Part shown: positions 1-12,100 of the stretch, in pieces
Position numbering within the stretch: the stretch's first letter is position 1
Layout of the letters: the number at the start of each line of letters is the position of its first letter
Source: Trissonchulus latispiculum
Lineage: Eukaryota > Nematoda > Enoplea > Enoplida > Ironidae
DNA length: 64,000 bases
Assembly (NCBI GenBank): GCA_030248195.1
Contig: JASAND010021340.1
Coordinates: 123,529 to 187,528 of the forward strand
Reading direction: 5' to 3'
Notes under the pieces: generated by a model
The model's input: only the letters and a program-made list of their open reading frames with translations
Told to the model about the DNA's origin: nothing
The model's database searches: none
Program-made: the position numbers and the translations under genes

Positions 1-3000
1 GGGTGATTCGTCCGCCATGTCTGTGGCTGTGCATTCCTTCCGACCCAGGTGCCCTTTGATCCAATCTGTGCACCCCCTCCCCTTTTATCTATGGGACAGT
101 ATTCATATTGTGGGGCTGTGGTCTGAACTGTTGATTCGGCTTGTTGCTGGTGAGCAATCCGATCGTGTCTGATCTCAATCGATCGTGACTTTCCCAGCAA
201 CAAAGCCTTGTCACTTCAGGGCAACTCTGGTGGTTGACATAAGGGTATATGGTGAGGTGGTAAATCGGGTGATTTGGCAATAAACTGAACTTTGAAAATG
301 GGAATAACGGCCCATCGGTGGACCAGCCACAGACCTTCATGACGTGAACTCTATCTTCATGGTCCCGCTGGTCATAAATAAAGTCAATGTCATAAACCCG
401 GCGAGGTTTACACCTCTGCCATCCCATGTCCATCAAAGACGGACACTCAGTGGTGGGTCCTTCCCACTGCGGGTTTTCCCTCGGTCTGGAACTGGAAGCA
501 CCTATGCTTGTGGCACCCAGTCGCGGTTTAAGTGGCGACGAATACCAGGACCCATGCAGGACAGTAAAAGCTTTAAGCATGGACCTGCGTTATGGCTTTT
601 CTTTTCGTCATACTGTCATCCGGTATGTTCTGTTCGCAATGACCACCGCTGTCAGGGCAAGCAACGGAAGAAGCGTCAACGCCGACTGAACAATTGCCTA
701 CCTACGGACAAGCATTCATTTATCCGGTGACCTTAACGATCAGAATCGATCTCTTCAGCGTCGGTAGAACTTTCTACCTCGCCTACGAAGCCGTCAAAGT
801 TTCGCTCCTCGAACTCGATTGGGGTTCAGGTGTCGTTCATGCGGATTAGTCCGGCTCTCCAGCTTACACTCCAGAATCATGTTCGGCGGGCCCTGTATTC
901 GTTGCGGAGGCTAGTGCTGCGAAATCGGGGAAATCCCGGTCTCGTGACACGAGCCCTGGGGACCGGCCAATGAGGCGAAAACAGTCAACGAGCCTTTACA
1001 GGCTAATCAGCAACTGTCAACCAATAAGTCGCGGTTCCATGACAGGTTATCGTTAAACTAATCCTGAGTCTATCAAACCGCAATTAATGGTAACGACATT
1101 TCTTCGATTTCTTTTTCAACTTCTACATCATCACCTCTATTCCTGGACCCAGACGACTTTCTTGCCTTTATGTTGCGAGCCTGTTAGGATAACCTCGTTG
1201 ATGCCCTTTCCGAATGCCGTAAGAAAAAACAGAAGCCGGAGCGATTGGCTCTGAGTCCAAAGGAACCCACGAATTTTGCGATGCAACATTTGGTGGTCCG
1301 CATGAACGAAATCGAAGCGATATTGGTACCGTTTTGACGTGACCAAAAGGCTTTACAGCCACAATCGAGCGCTGCTTGAGCGATTCTGCGATGGCAATTT
1401 AAGTTAATGATGACTTACTGCCAATGTCATCAGCTCCAATTGGAATAACTCCAGTACCAGTACAGTATGGACCACCAGCCCGAATCATTAACTGACATGA
1501 GTGCCGTTCTTCTGCTGGTATCGGGATTATTCTACAGCGAAATCAAGGGACTAGTGGAGGTTCAAAGATCGATAATGCTGTGTCTACGATTCCGGCAACC
1601 GATGTAAGCAACTTATGACGATCCTAAGTCGGTGCCACCTGTCCTTGCTTATGAAGAATCTGAACAAGGCAATGCTTGTAAGTGGGGTACCGAATCTTCA
1701 GCAGGATCTTCGCAGTGTGATGATTTCTGGTCTGGCCTGGGAGTCTCGATCCGCTAGCGTGAGGGGTACTTGGAGCGCTAGGGGTGGTCGTTTGACCTTA
1801 GACCGAGATTAGGCGATGCCTCCGTTCGTTACGTTGAGGTTGCTTCGTCAATCCTGTGTGCGAGGGATTGGATTTCCCTGGGCAGGAGTGCGGTGTCCCT
1901 TTACAGGGTAAAGGATTTTTACGGCCTTGCTGCGATCTTCTTTGCTGTTTTATTCTATCCCGAAGATAACTATGCTGCTGTAATATGAAAGGGCGTCTCA
2001 TGGGGCAGCTACACAGCTCTAAAAGAAGACGGCCGTCTGACATCGCCTATGATCGTGAGTAGGTTCCACTCCTACTCCTTTCATCATCTCAGCCAGCTCT
2101 TCGGCCACCTACCGATTCGTTCGTTGTGGTCCATTGGCGGTGGTGTGGGCCACTGATAGCCCATTATGACTGGAAGAGGTGGACGTCGTAACCGCTCGGT
2201 CTTTTTCTCAGGCATTTCGCCATTGATTCGGTAACCACAACACCAGCTATGGTCCAACGCCGTTTAGGCACTGACAACGTTATCGCGGGGATGCTTCGGG
2301 CAACCACTCCGTGGGGTAGTCGGCGGACGATTTCCACGCCGCGTACCGGCCGACCAACGGAGAGAAGCCGTACGGGATTGAGCAAATCGACGATTTCGTT
2401 AAGCGTTGGTGATTCTGAAGCTGAAAACAACAACCAGAATATTTGCTTTTCGATCCTTGGACGATTGTGGTCGATTCCGGATATCGGGATCAGTCCACCT
2501 GCTATCACTCAAACTTCAGCCAACTGGTGAAAATTATCAGCGTGCGTAGATCCGTCTACTCGTACGACCCAGCGTTTGGCTGTGGTCGAGAAGCATATTC
2601 GTTTGAAGCTGGTATGCGAGCCAATATCAGCCCATGACGACTTCTTTGCACCCTCGTCGGCAAAGAAATTGAAGATGCGTTCATTCATATGGGCTCTGGT
2701 TCCTTCGAATGCGATGACATTTGAACTACGCAATTCCCAGCTATCCTTCAGAATGTCGTCAATCATCAAGTCTACTTGCCCATCTATATCGACGCAGTAC
2801 TCACCCCGTAGCCCGATAAGTCGAGGACTTGGGCATGCTTTTTAACGCGTCCCGAAGCTCTGCGTTAACGGGCGGTTGGACCAACCAAAAGTCCCTTGGG
2901 GCATATCATCGGCAGCGAGGGCGTATCGGTGGATACGATCAAGTTCACAGCTGTGGCGAAGCTGGTCCCCTCCGGATGATATATTCGGCGTAAAATCGGT

Positions 3001-6000
3001 TCCTGTTTCAGCGGTTGAGCGAGACATTCGCTTCGAATTACGCCGCGGGCGTTTCAAAAGTTTCAGCAGCGATTCTTTTCATTCGGCGGATGTAAGGGCG
3101 GTGGTAGACCTTTTCAGCAATGAGTCCGTTTCTGGGACTGTGCGACCGCACAATTGGGTTATATTGTGCACCAGCTGCAGGGATGACTTTGTCATACGGT
3201 ACCACCCTGTCTGGAACGATGCTGCCGCGGAGCGTCAGTCGACAGTTGGTCCAACGGAGCTGTATTAGGATCTCACTTCGTGCGTACCCTCCGTTTGTGA
3301 GCACCGTCTGTCGCATGTAAGTATGTCAACCGCTAACTGGAAACGTGGGTAGGACTGACCCCGAACTTCAGTTCCTGCTCGACCTAAAAGAACGGAATGT
3401 TCTGCCGGAGGATGACCTATTGGCGGAATGCTTAAATGTACTCCGGCCTCTTAGCATCATCCATGATGGACTGTTCTTTTTCTGTGGCTTGGGACGTACG
3501 GGGTCGTCGACGAGGCAGGCAATTTGGGTCGTTGTGGTGCCGGAAGCCACCCGTGGAATTGTCCTAGATGAAGCTCATTTGGGCACTGTGGCTGGTGGTC
3601 ATCGCAGCCGCATTGCCACATAAGCGAGCCTGGTTCTTCACCATGTTGGTTAATTTGGCGCAGCAGCTCGCTAATTATATCCGCGCATATAAGGTATGTG
3701 CAAATTCTGGTTGAAGGTGTTCACGGCATTTGGTCTCTTCAGTGGATGGTATTTGCAGCTAACGATTTGGCGTCTTCAGCAATTGAATAGAACGGCGCAT
3801 CCAGCCGATTTTCGGGATGAAGGCAGATGTTGGCCAGATGGATTGAGACATGTGGTTGATTCGAGCGTAGTGGTCTTATTGGACGCCCTTCCACCGCTCA
3901 GTGGGAATCAGACCAGTAGATGGAAATCTCATTCATCTCTATGAGGAGCCAACCAGCTGCACTTACGTGGATGATTCTTATATGAAGAACGCACTTAGAA
4001 TGGGCAGGAGGTAAGCCCTATCCACTGCGAGCCTATCATGTTGGTGAAGCATGATGTTAGCGGGATTATCCCATCAGGTATGCGCCATATTCGGCTAAAC
4101 CCCTGTGGCGTGCTGAAGAAAATGTTTCAGTCCGATTCCAAGATTCAAAAATTGGAGATCTGTTTGAAGAGATCACCTATCGTAAGAAGCTGAGGTAGTC
4201 CCTGGACTGATCAACCATGGTACTACTTCTTCAACTGGTGGTCTCCAACTCATTGGAACCTGACTTCTGGTATCAAGTTCCATGGAGCATTTTCTTCAAT
4301 CTGCTTGATTTGGTAATTTAGCGTTTGCCGCCTTGCCAAATAGCAACCTTCGACAGAATGAAGCTGGAGCATTGGGCCTTATCGCAATCCGGCTGATCCG
4401 AAAAGTTAATCGGATTTCCCGCCTGGTCCGGATTTTGCGACATGAATTGACAGGCCTTTCGCCTATGAGACTCCAGCCGGTGTATTGTTACGCCGTGGCG
4501 ATTGTTTTTGGCGCTCTGACCTCTTCAATGAGTGTGGTGGCCTCTGCTGGTTAGTGACTGTTACGTTTCACTGACTTGGCGATCAGTTTGTGGCTGATGT
4601 TCAACGAATCTCTGTAGCGAGCGATTAACATACACGCCGATTTGATGCGACTTCCGCCGCTACTAAGCATTCGGGAGTGTCCGGACCTCCCGACTCTTTT
4701 GGCTGGACCAGTTTCAGAGGCTGAACGGTTTACACTAACAGCCGGTGACGGAACTGAGCCGGACCAGGGGAGCCCGGGCCCTCAACCTGGCCCATCGAAC
4801 ATTGGTCAATCCTTAACTCCGGTCGAGGCTGGGTTATATTCATCTGAGACTATTACTGCCAAGCGTGACTTGTGTACTAAGCGACCAGTGATGGTTACTG
4901 GTTACTCTGACTTGGTTGGAAACGCCGGAAAACTTGAATCTAGCTAGAAGCTCCGGAAGTGATGTCGACATCTTCCGTTGTAGCATAGCTTTCTTCTCCG
5001 GTACAGCGGGGTATCCTGAAGAAGTCATTTCGACAATAAACGAAGAAGCGACATTGTGGGAGAAGCGAAACACTGGTTCTAATCAATGGTCAACTTCGAC
5101 GACGTCGACTCAACTTCGCGGTCGGCGGCAGGAAGGCCAGTAATACAGCCAACCAGCTTTTGTTCAACCGATCGCAAGGACTTGGCGACAAAACAAACGG
5201 TCACTTGCTTCGATAAAGCTGATCGGCGAAGTTGTGGCAACGATCAGGCTTACGCCACAGATCCTGAAGATTCCTCAAATCGTCATTTACCCTTATGTTT
5301 CCAGGACATTCGGGTGACTTGAGGCTGCCTGATGGCATGGATCACAGCGTTAATGCACCACGCGATCTCTGATCATTGCCGTATTTCGCATTGTCGTCGC
5401 CAAATTTTACGATCAACGAACCAGTGCTTCACAAACCCGGTTACCAAAAAAGGCCTCTGAACCTCCGCTACGGACTGCTATGGAGATCAGGATCGTACTA
5501 TCTGATCAGGGCGACGGGGCTCGTGTCACTAGGCGTCTACTTCCGTCGCTTCATTGACGCTGGTGGCACGTTTGTGATCAGGCGTAGATCCAATGACGAT
5601 GATCTCTATTTCTGCAGCCGGCCATTTCTGGTTTGCCTTTATAGATTTTCTGCAGCGTTATCATATTTAAGCTACGCAGATCTATCTACTTCAATTGTAA
5701 GACGGTCGTCAACAACTGGATGTACCGCACAACTCTTGGCATCTACCACCTTACCTGGAGAAAACCATAGCTTCTACGGACAAAAGGGGCTATGACTCCC
5801 AATCTTAAGACTTTTGGGTTACTATTATGCCATCTTTGCGATCCACAATCTATCGGTTTATGGTATATGGTCTTTCAATTACTCATCAGAGACTGCCTGT
5901 CCTTTACCATCAAATCCAGCTGCAGTTTGGCCTGGCTGGCCCACTTCTTGGGCTGGCACAATGGAAGGATCCCTTCTTCAATCGGAGGAGGTTAACCAGA

Positions 6001-7432
6001 TCAAGAAGAAGACTGGCCTGAGTTACCTCGGGACATGGATATAGTGGAATTACTTCCGCTTGTCGATTTGGTTGTTCTTTACAACACAAATCCGATGCAT
6101 TTCTGAACCTCTCCGAACAACATGATTGGGGATTGCTAGCTTTGGTGGGTTTACACCCAATAGCTATGAAGCCTTTATGGTGGTAATATCTGGACTGCCT
6201 AATCATAATTTCCAAGGACTCTGACTTTTATCCATTTACCATAATGACCGTATACCACCTGGAACTTTGAACAATTTATAGTCATTTGTGGATCAATCTA
6301 GCTAGTGGGGTGATGACATCTATGACGCCACCCGTTCTATCTATTTAATCTGATCTACTTTACCATCTTGACTGTTTAATTGCCACTTTGTACTAGCCTG
6401 GTAGTCTCTGGTAACTATGGTAGTACGTCAGTAATTTGTTATGTTTTTGTTAATATTTTATGTTCCTAATATTATTTCTGTCGTTTTGTATTTTTCGGAT
6501 TAACTGCATTTGCTATTAATGTTTGTTACTTTTGGCAGTTTCGTACGTACGGTTGTTTAATCATTCTGTGATTTATTATAAGTGCATTTAATAAGGTTCA
6601 TTTTTCTACTTACTTCTGTTCTGTATGGTATGAAAGTTTGAATGTATGTTTTTGAAAGCTTTGTATTGGCCTTACGCCACTGTATTTTTGCTATTTGCTT
6701 ACTATATATAGGTCTATTACATTAGTCCTTTTAGGTATTCTTATAATAGTATGTATATGTTAGATGCACCTTGGTTGCAGGTATACATTAGTCTGTTATT
6801 TATTCTGGTCAAGCGTTTGGCTTGTACCTTGGTCAAAATTATTTTTAATTTTTATATAAAGAATTAGTAAATACCTCTGGGATTGGGGTTTGGTTTTCCC
6901 CCTAGGACAGGTCCCTAACGGTAATATTGGTCAAAAATTATTTGTACTCTTACATTTCTATTAATTTCTTTTCTACTTCCCTTTTACCGTGAACCAGTGG
7001 AATGGAAAGGATACTCCGGACCTTCTGGTTCACTCCAACTTATTATTTTGGTATGCTTACCATACCACACCTAAGGTAAATTACTTTACCATTACCGTTT
7101 GATTACTACTTCCTAAGGAGAGAATTACTTCTCTCTTCACCCATTGAGTTCTACCTTTTTTCCAAAATGTATTTACTTATTCTTTTTGGTTCTTCAGGCC
7201 ATTGGCCATATTAATATCAACATTTTTCCAGTTATTTTCTCACTTCATACAGATTCTGTTACCAGAATCTCCTCTTTGTATTGTTATTGATCAAAGGATT
7301 GGTATGTGTTAATCATTTTGTATTGTTGTTGTATTTTTGTTGTGTTTGACCAGTACAGTTATATTATTATGGTTATATTTTTATATTATTATGGTAACCT
7401 CGCAGGAGCTCGTCCTGTGAACCCTGGGGAGA
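1..7432 (+). mobile_element. Decayed internal region of a Ty3/Gypsy-like LTR retrotransposon (5' part off window)
   Basis: No long open frame survives, but pol-like stretches can be read in order on the plus strand, broken by stops and frame changes. Around 2461-2490 is an RT-like segment with the I-V-V-D core. At 2680-2800 there is an SNAxTF-like segment followed by the RT active-site region, where the second catalytic Asp is not preserved. At 3345-3623 is a 92-aa open segment with the spacing of the integrase H2C2 zinc-binding domain (VVVPE, then AH.G..AGGH), and the continuation to about 3710 keeps only part of the cysteine pair. Beyond about 4500 I recognise nothing, and 6050-7420 is T-rich non-coding sequence. 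A purine-rich tract (tggggaga, about 7425-7432) directly precedes the LTR, as expected for plus-strand priming. Clade assignment below Ty3/Gypsy is not possible by eye. The copy cannot encode a working polyprotein. Confidence 0.72.
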
Positions 7433-8111
7433 TGTAGTGTAGGGATGAATATGCAAATTATCCCCTAGTTATTTCCGTGTTTCTGTCTTAACTTCCGTGT
7501 TGTGTTGTCTGCTTTTGTTGGCAGCTTACCTGCCTGTATTGATTGGGAATGCCATACGTGTCTGTCAGCCATTCGCTGGTTGTTATTGTTGGTGGCGCTG
7601 TATGTCTTCCTAAGCCCCGCCTACCTGGGGGGTCTCTTCAAATTTCTCTCAGTCTATTCAGTCTGGTGTTTGCTTTCGTCTAGAAAGGCTGCCTTTACAG
7701 GCTTGCCTTGGTTCACCGCTTGGGTACGTTTACGCTCCCCTACGCTATACTGGTAAGTCCACCTTACTGTTAGTTAGTCTGTTTGTTAGTTGTATGTCTT
7801 GTGTGTTTGGATTGATTGTCTGTTCGGGCTTACGCCCACGTTCGTATGCATGCTTCTTATTAAACAGTCTTCTGTTATAATGGTAGCTAGGTTAGTTGGT
7901 AAGCCTAGGTAGGTTGGATCTACAACAACTACGATTATTTTGGCGAGGCTTCCCCGGCCTGGCTCCTGACAGCCAGGCGCGTTATCTATTGTGTGCAGAA
8001 CCCCCGACAATTACTTGTCGGGTAGCCAGTTGATAAGAAGAGTATGCTGTTGGTACGGTTTACACCGTTTCCTGTGCCGTATTCAACGGGCCTTCCATCA
8101 ATTGCGCTACA
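7433..8111 (+). mobile_element. 3' LTR of the decayed Gypsy-like element
   Basis: The segment is 679 bp, starts TGTAGTG and ends GCGCTACA, so the termini form the usual short inverted repeat (TGTAG/CTACA). It directly follows a purine tract. Inside are a GGGCTTACGCCC hairpin near 7828 and AT-rich promoter-like sequence. The 5' LTR and the left target duplication lie outside the window, so LTR-LTR divergence cannot be measured. The right flank (from 8126) is a fragment of another repeat that is also present at 27629-28247. Confidence 0.7.
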
Positions 8112-8125
8112 TCCTTTTCCCTTGT

Positions 8126-8260
8126 CCTCCCTTACCAAAATAAAATTTAAAATTTTTTAAAAATGTTTTAAAATTTTAAAATTTTTAAATTTTTGAATTC
8201 ATCTGCCTCTAGTATGCGCCCATACAAAATTTCAAAGTTATTGTTGTTTCAAAGTTAAGT
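8126..8260. repeat. Fragment of the 27.6-kb palindromic MITE family
   Basis: The sequence from cccttaccaaaataaaattt through the run of AAATTTT blocks to tctagtatgcgcccatacaaaattt is nearly the same as one arm of the complete element at 27629-28247. No partner arm is present here. The LTR element boundary lies only about 15 bp away, so this copy is either truncated or was split by the LTR insertion. Confidence 0.65.
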
Positions 8261-8480
8261 TTTTAATAGGTCCAGTTGCAGTCGCATTCTATTGCAATCT
8301 AGACAAGTAAGAATTTAATTATATAATTAAATTAATTTCATTTATTTGTTTATTTATTGGTTCCACTTGCGTTTTCAATTCACTTTATTTACGTATATAA
8401 TTACTTGTTAAGTATTAGAACACTGTTATTAATTCAAAACTCTAGTTTTCCAATTTCAATACCAAGCTTTGTAGTTAGAG

Positions 8481-8590
8481 AATCTGATGGGGTCCCCAAA
8501 ATACTGACCTTTACGTTTGACCTTTGACCTCAGCAGGAGAGCAATTCATGGACTAATTTCCTCTTCCAATTTTGGGGGCCCCACCAGATT
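8481..8590. repeat. Short palindrome, MITE-like
   Basis: AATCTGATGGGGTCCCCAAAA at the left pairs with the inverse of TTTTGGGGGCCCCACCAGATT at the right, with a loop of about 60 bp. No target duplication is evident. It lies in the intron downstream of TMEM26-like exon 3. The remainder of 8261-9110 shows nothing I recognise. Confidence 0.5.
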
Positions 8591-9110
8591 GCTTTAAGCC
8601 CAAATTTTTGATGGGGATTCTCGCAGGTTTTTATAGTTTTTTCAGGAGTTTCGTCGCCTACTATGTATCTAGGTTAAAGTTTTTCAGGAGGTTTTGAGGT
8701 TTCCGAAAATTGTGTTCGTTGTCAGGATGTAGATCTATTACGAACTTGTTCATCTTGTCGTCGGCGTTAGATTGATACCCATATTGCGGATATTGGACGT
8801 AGTAATTTTAGTCTAAATTTCTCAGAACGCCAGGAGTACCCCCCCAGTACACCCAAAACTGCTACAAATTTGATGATTGAAATAACGCACTGTAAGCCTA
8901 TCACGACGTGTGCGTGTCTGATAGAAAATATCCTCAATGTAGTCACGTATCACGTCACGTCACGTCACCCTTAGTTACCGAGTGCAATATAGATACAAAC
9001 GCAAATTTTGGGAACATCTTTTTTGAAGGTTCTTGGGGTTTTTCTTTTATTTTGGCATGGACCAGATAATTCATCATACAGAATAAAGATTCCATAACAT
9101 TAATCTTTAC

Positions 9111-12100
9111 CTCTGGTATTTCAAAAATGTTGAATAGCTCAACTATGTCACTGGAGATGGCAAGATAGGCAAGAAGGAGTTGTGACAATTCATCTCGAGT
9201 TATGCTTCCTTTCGGTAAAATCCATCGCCCGACAACCAATACCACCAATAAGGTCTGCTCAATAAATTGCATCCAAATCTCACCAGGAAGATCAACACTA
9301 ATATCAAGCTACAACAATCACATAATAAACATCAAACATTAAGGTAATTTTTTTACAATTGCGCAAATAGCGTTAAGCCCGGTTCACACTAGGGCACAAG
9401 CACAAGCACAAGCACAAGCACAGGCACAAGCACAAGCACAACCGGTTCACACTATAGAAAACTGGCACAAGCACAAGCACAAGCACAAGCACAAGCACAA
9501 CGCAGAGTTGAATTCAGTTTAACTTTTTGCACAAGCACAACGCCTGCAGCCAATGAAAATTGTTTTGCACTATGCACAGAAGGCGTGGCCATGCTGAATT
9601 TCAAATTCTATTGGCTATGCTTGTGCCCTAGTGTGAACGTTTTCATCTTGTGCCTGTGCTTGTGCTTGTGCTTGTTCTTGTGCTTGTGCCTGTGCTTGTG
9701 CTTGTGCCCTAGTGTGAACCGGCCTTTAATGTTTATGATTATTCATCATTTCATTGTAATAAGATATTAACACAAATTGGTAGGGTCCAAACTCCAAAAA
9801 CTATAAATAAATAAGGTAAGACCAAAACTAGAGGGTCTTGTCTCGATTACCCCCCCCCCCAGTACTCAAAATCCTTAAAACTTGACCAAATGAGCTAAAA
9901 TTTGGTGTGGGTATGTTTTCGACCACGCTGAGTTCAAATATCGCAAAATTTTTCGATTTCGCGAAATTCGAAATTTTTCGATTTCTGAGGGGGGACCAAG
10001 GGAAACCGAAAAAGTTTTGTCTTCGATTTTGCTGAAAAGATGTATATAGGGGTTTTCCGGGTCGTAGAACACGAATCTGAAGTCCGTTTTTCGATTCAGC
10101 TTTCCGTTAGCTCAGTATAAGCTAAAGATTTAAGCTTAAGATGCAAACTTATACTGAGCGAACGAAAAGCTGAATCGAAAAACGGACTTCAGATTCGTGT
10201 TCTACTACCCCGAAAACCTTTATATACATCTTTTCAGCAAAATCGAAGACAAAAAATTTTTCGGTTTCCCTTGGTCCCCCCTTAGAAATCGAAAAATTTC
10301 GAATTTCGCGAAATCGAAAATTTTTGCGATATTTGAACTCAGCGTGGTCGAAAACATACCCACACCAATATTTAGCTCATTTGGTCAAGTTTTAAAGATT
10401 TTGAGTACTGGGGGGGGGGGGTAATCGAGACAAGACCCAAACTAAAGTCTGACCAAAAAATCTTGGAACCGAACAGTCAGCACCAGTCCTGAGTTATCCT
10501 TTGAAGGTAGCCTATATAAAGTATATATTTTTAGAATCCTCAGGGGGAGGAGATTCCGACAAACCCATCATATCCGGTCTATATCCGGTTACCGGATACT
10601 AAATCGATAAAAACGCTTCAGATTCGGAAGAAAAACGCTAATTAATTCATACTCTAGCATATTGGTCCTTCGCTCAAAACATTTCTGAAAATCGGGTCAC
10701 ATCCGGTCCATGTCCGGTAACCGGATGCCCAGGTCACAAAAACTGTACAGCAAGATGGGTAAGTCGTACAGTTTCGCTGATTGGAATTTTGGATTCCTCG
10801 GGTAGAAATTAGTCTGTATCCAAAATTTGGTCCGGTTTGGACCAAAATTGCGTGATCTATGGCCGTATCCGGTTCGCAAAAAACCAGATAACCAGAAAAC
10901 CAAAAACCAAATAACTCTGCCTGCATACGATCGTATTCAGCCGGTCCCAAGCCCGGAGCCAGTGGGTAGCCACTGGGAAAGAGGAGGGTTGGTGGTGTGG
11001 CGAGCCCCGTAGAACCAGCTGAACAATCCCATATGATATGTCTGCTCAACGATTTAAGCTCAATGCTACCGCGTTCGGGGAAGCCGACGAAGCTTTAATT
11101 TCACCAAAGAGAACTTGCTCATTCGGACTGTGGAATGTCCGATCCCTTAGTGACCCAGCTAGAATCGAGCTGCTCGCTAACGAACTTCAACGATTCGATA
11201 TAGACTGTGTCGTCCTTACTGAAACCAGGTGGAAGGGCTGCGGCGATTTTATTTTGTACTCGACAGATGGCGCCGCTGCATATAAAGTCTTTTATTCCGG
11301 TGGTGACACACTACACCGCGGTGTCGCCTTTGCTATAAAGTTAAAATATGCAACTTCAGTGACTGACTTTACCCCTGTGTCTGATCGCTTGGCATCGCTT
11401 GAGATTGCCGCAAAAGTCCCTATCTCCGTCATCGCTATTTACGCGCCTACGGACTGCGCCTCCAGCCAGGAAAAAGACGATTTTTATAGTCAGCTTCAAG
11501 ACTGTTACGACACCATTCATCACCCGAGAGCAGCAATTCTTGCCGGCGACTTCAACGCAGAGACAGGTGCGTTCTATCAGGCCTGGCCCAAGGTTCTTGG
11601 TCGTTTTGGCAGGGGAAGCCTCAATGATAATGGTACTCGCATGCTGTCCTTTGCGTCGGCTAACGGGCTGTTTGCTGGTAACTCCTGGTTCAGGCACAAG
11701 CCCCGTCATCATTTGACATTCTACTCTAACGATGGCCGCACAATAAAGCAAATAGACCACTTTCTTGTAAGTCAACAGCTACGATCGACGATGGAGGATG
11801 TGAAGGTCTACACCCGTGCCGACATTCTGTCTGACCACAAGCTTGTGGTCAGCAGACTTAAACTACACCTTGCAGTTCGACGTATACCGAAACGGACACC
11901 TCGCCGTGACGTGTCTTGCCTATCATCTAGCTCTGTTGATTTCAATCTGTCGGTCGCAAACCGATTCCAAGCGCTGGGACATCTTTCCGAAGACGTTGAC
12001 GCCGCCTGGACATCTATCAAAAGCGTCATTACCACGTCCATAAAAGATCACTGTCCTATCAAAAAGCACAGCCATGTGCCTTGGATCACTGCCGACACCC

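Noticed and set aside
89..580. 163-residue open frame on the minus strand
   Set aside because: It lies antisense to a decayed LTR retrotransposon and has no recognisable domain; open by chance.
9585..9770. Cys/Leu-rich 61-residue frame
   Set aside because: It is a translation of the TTGTGC iterated arm.
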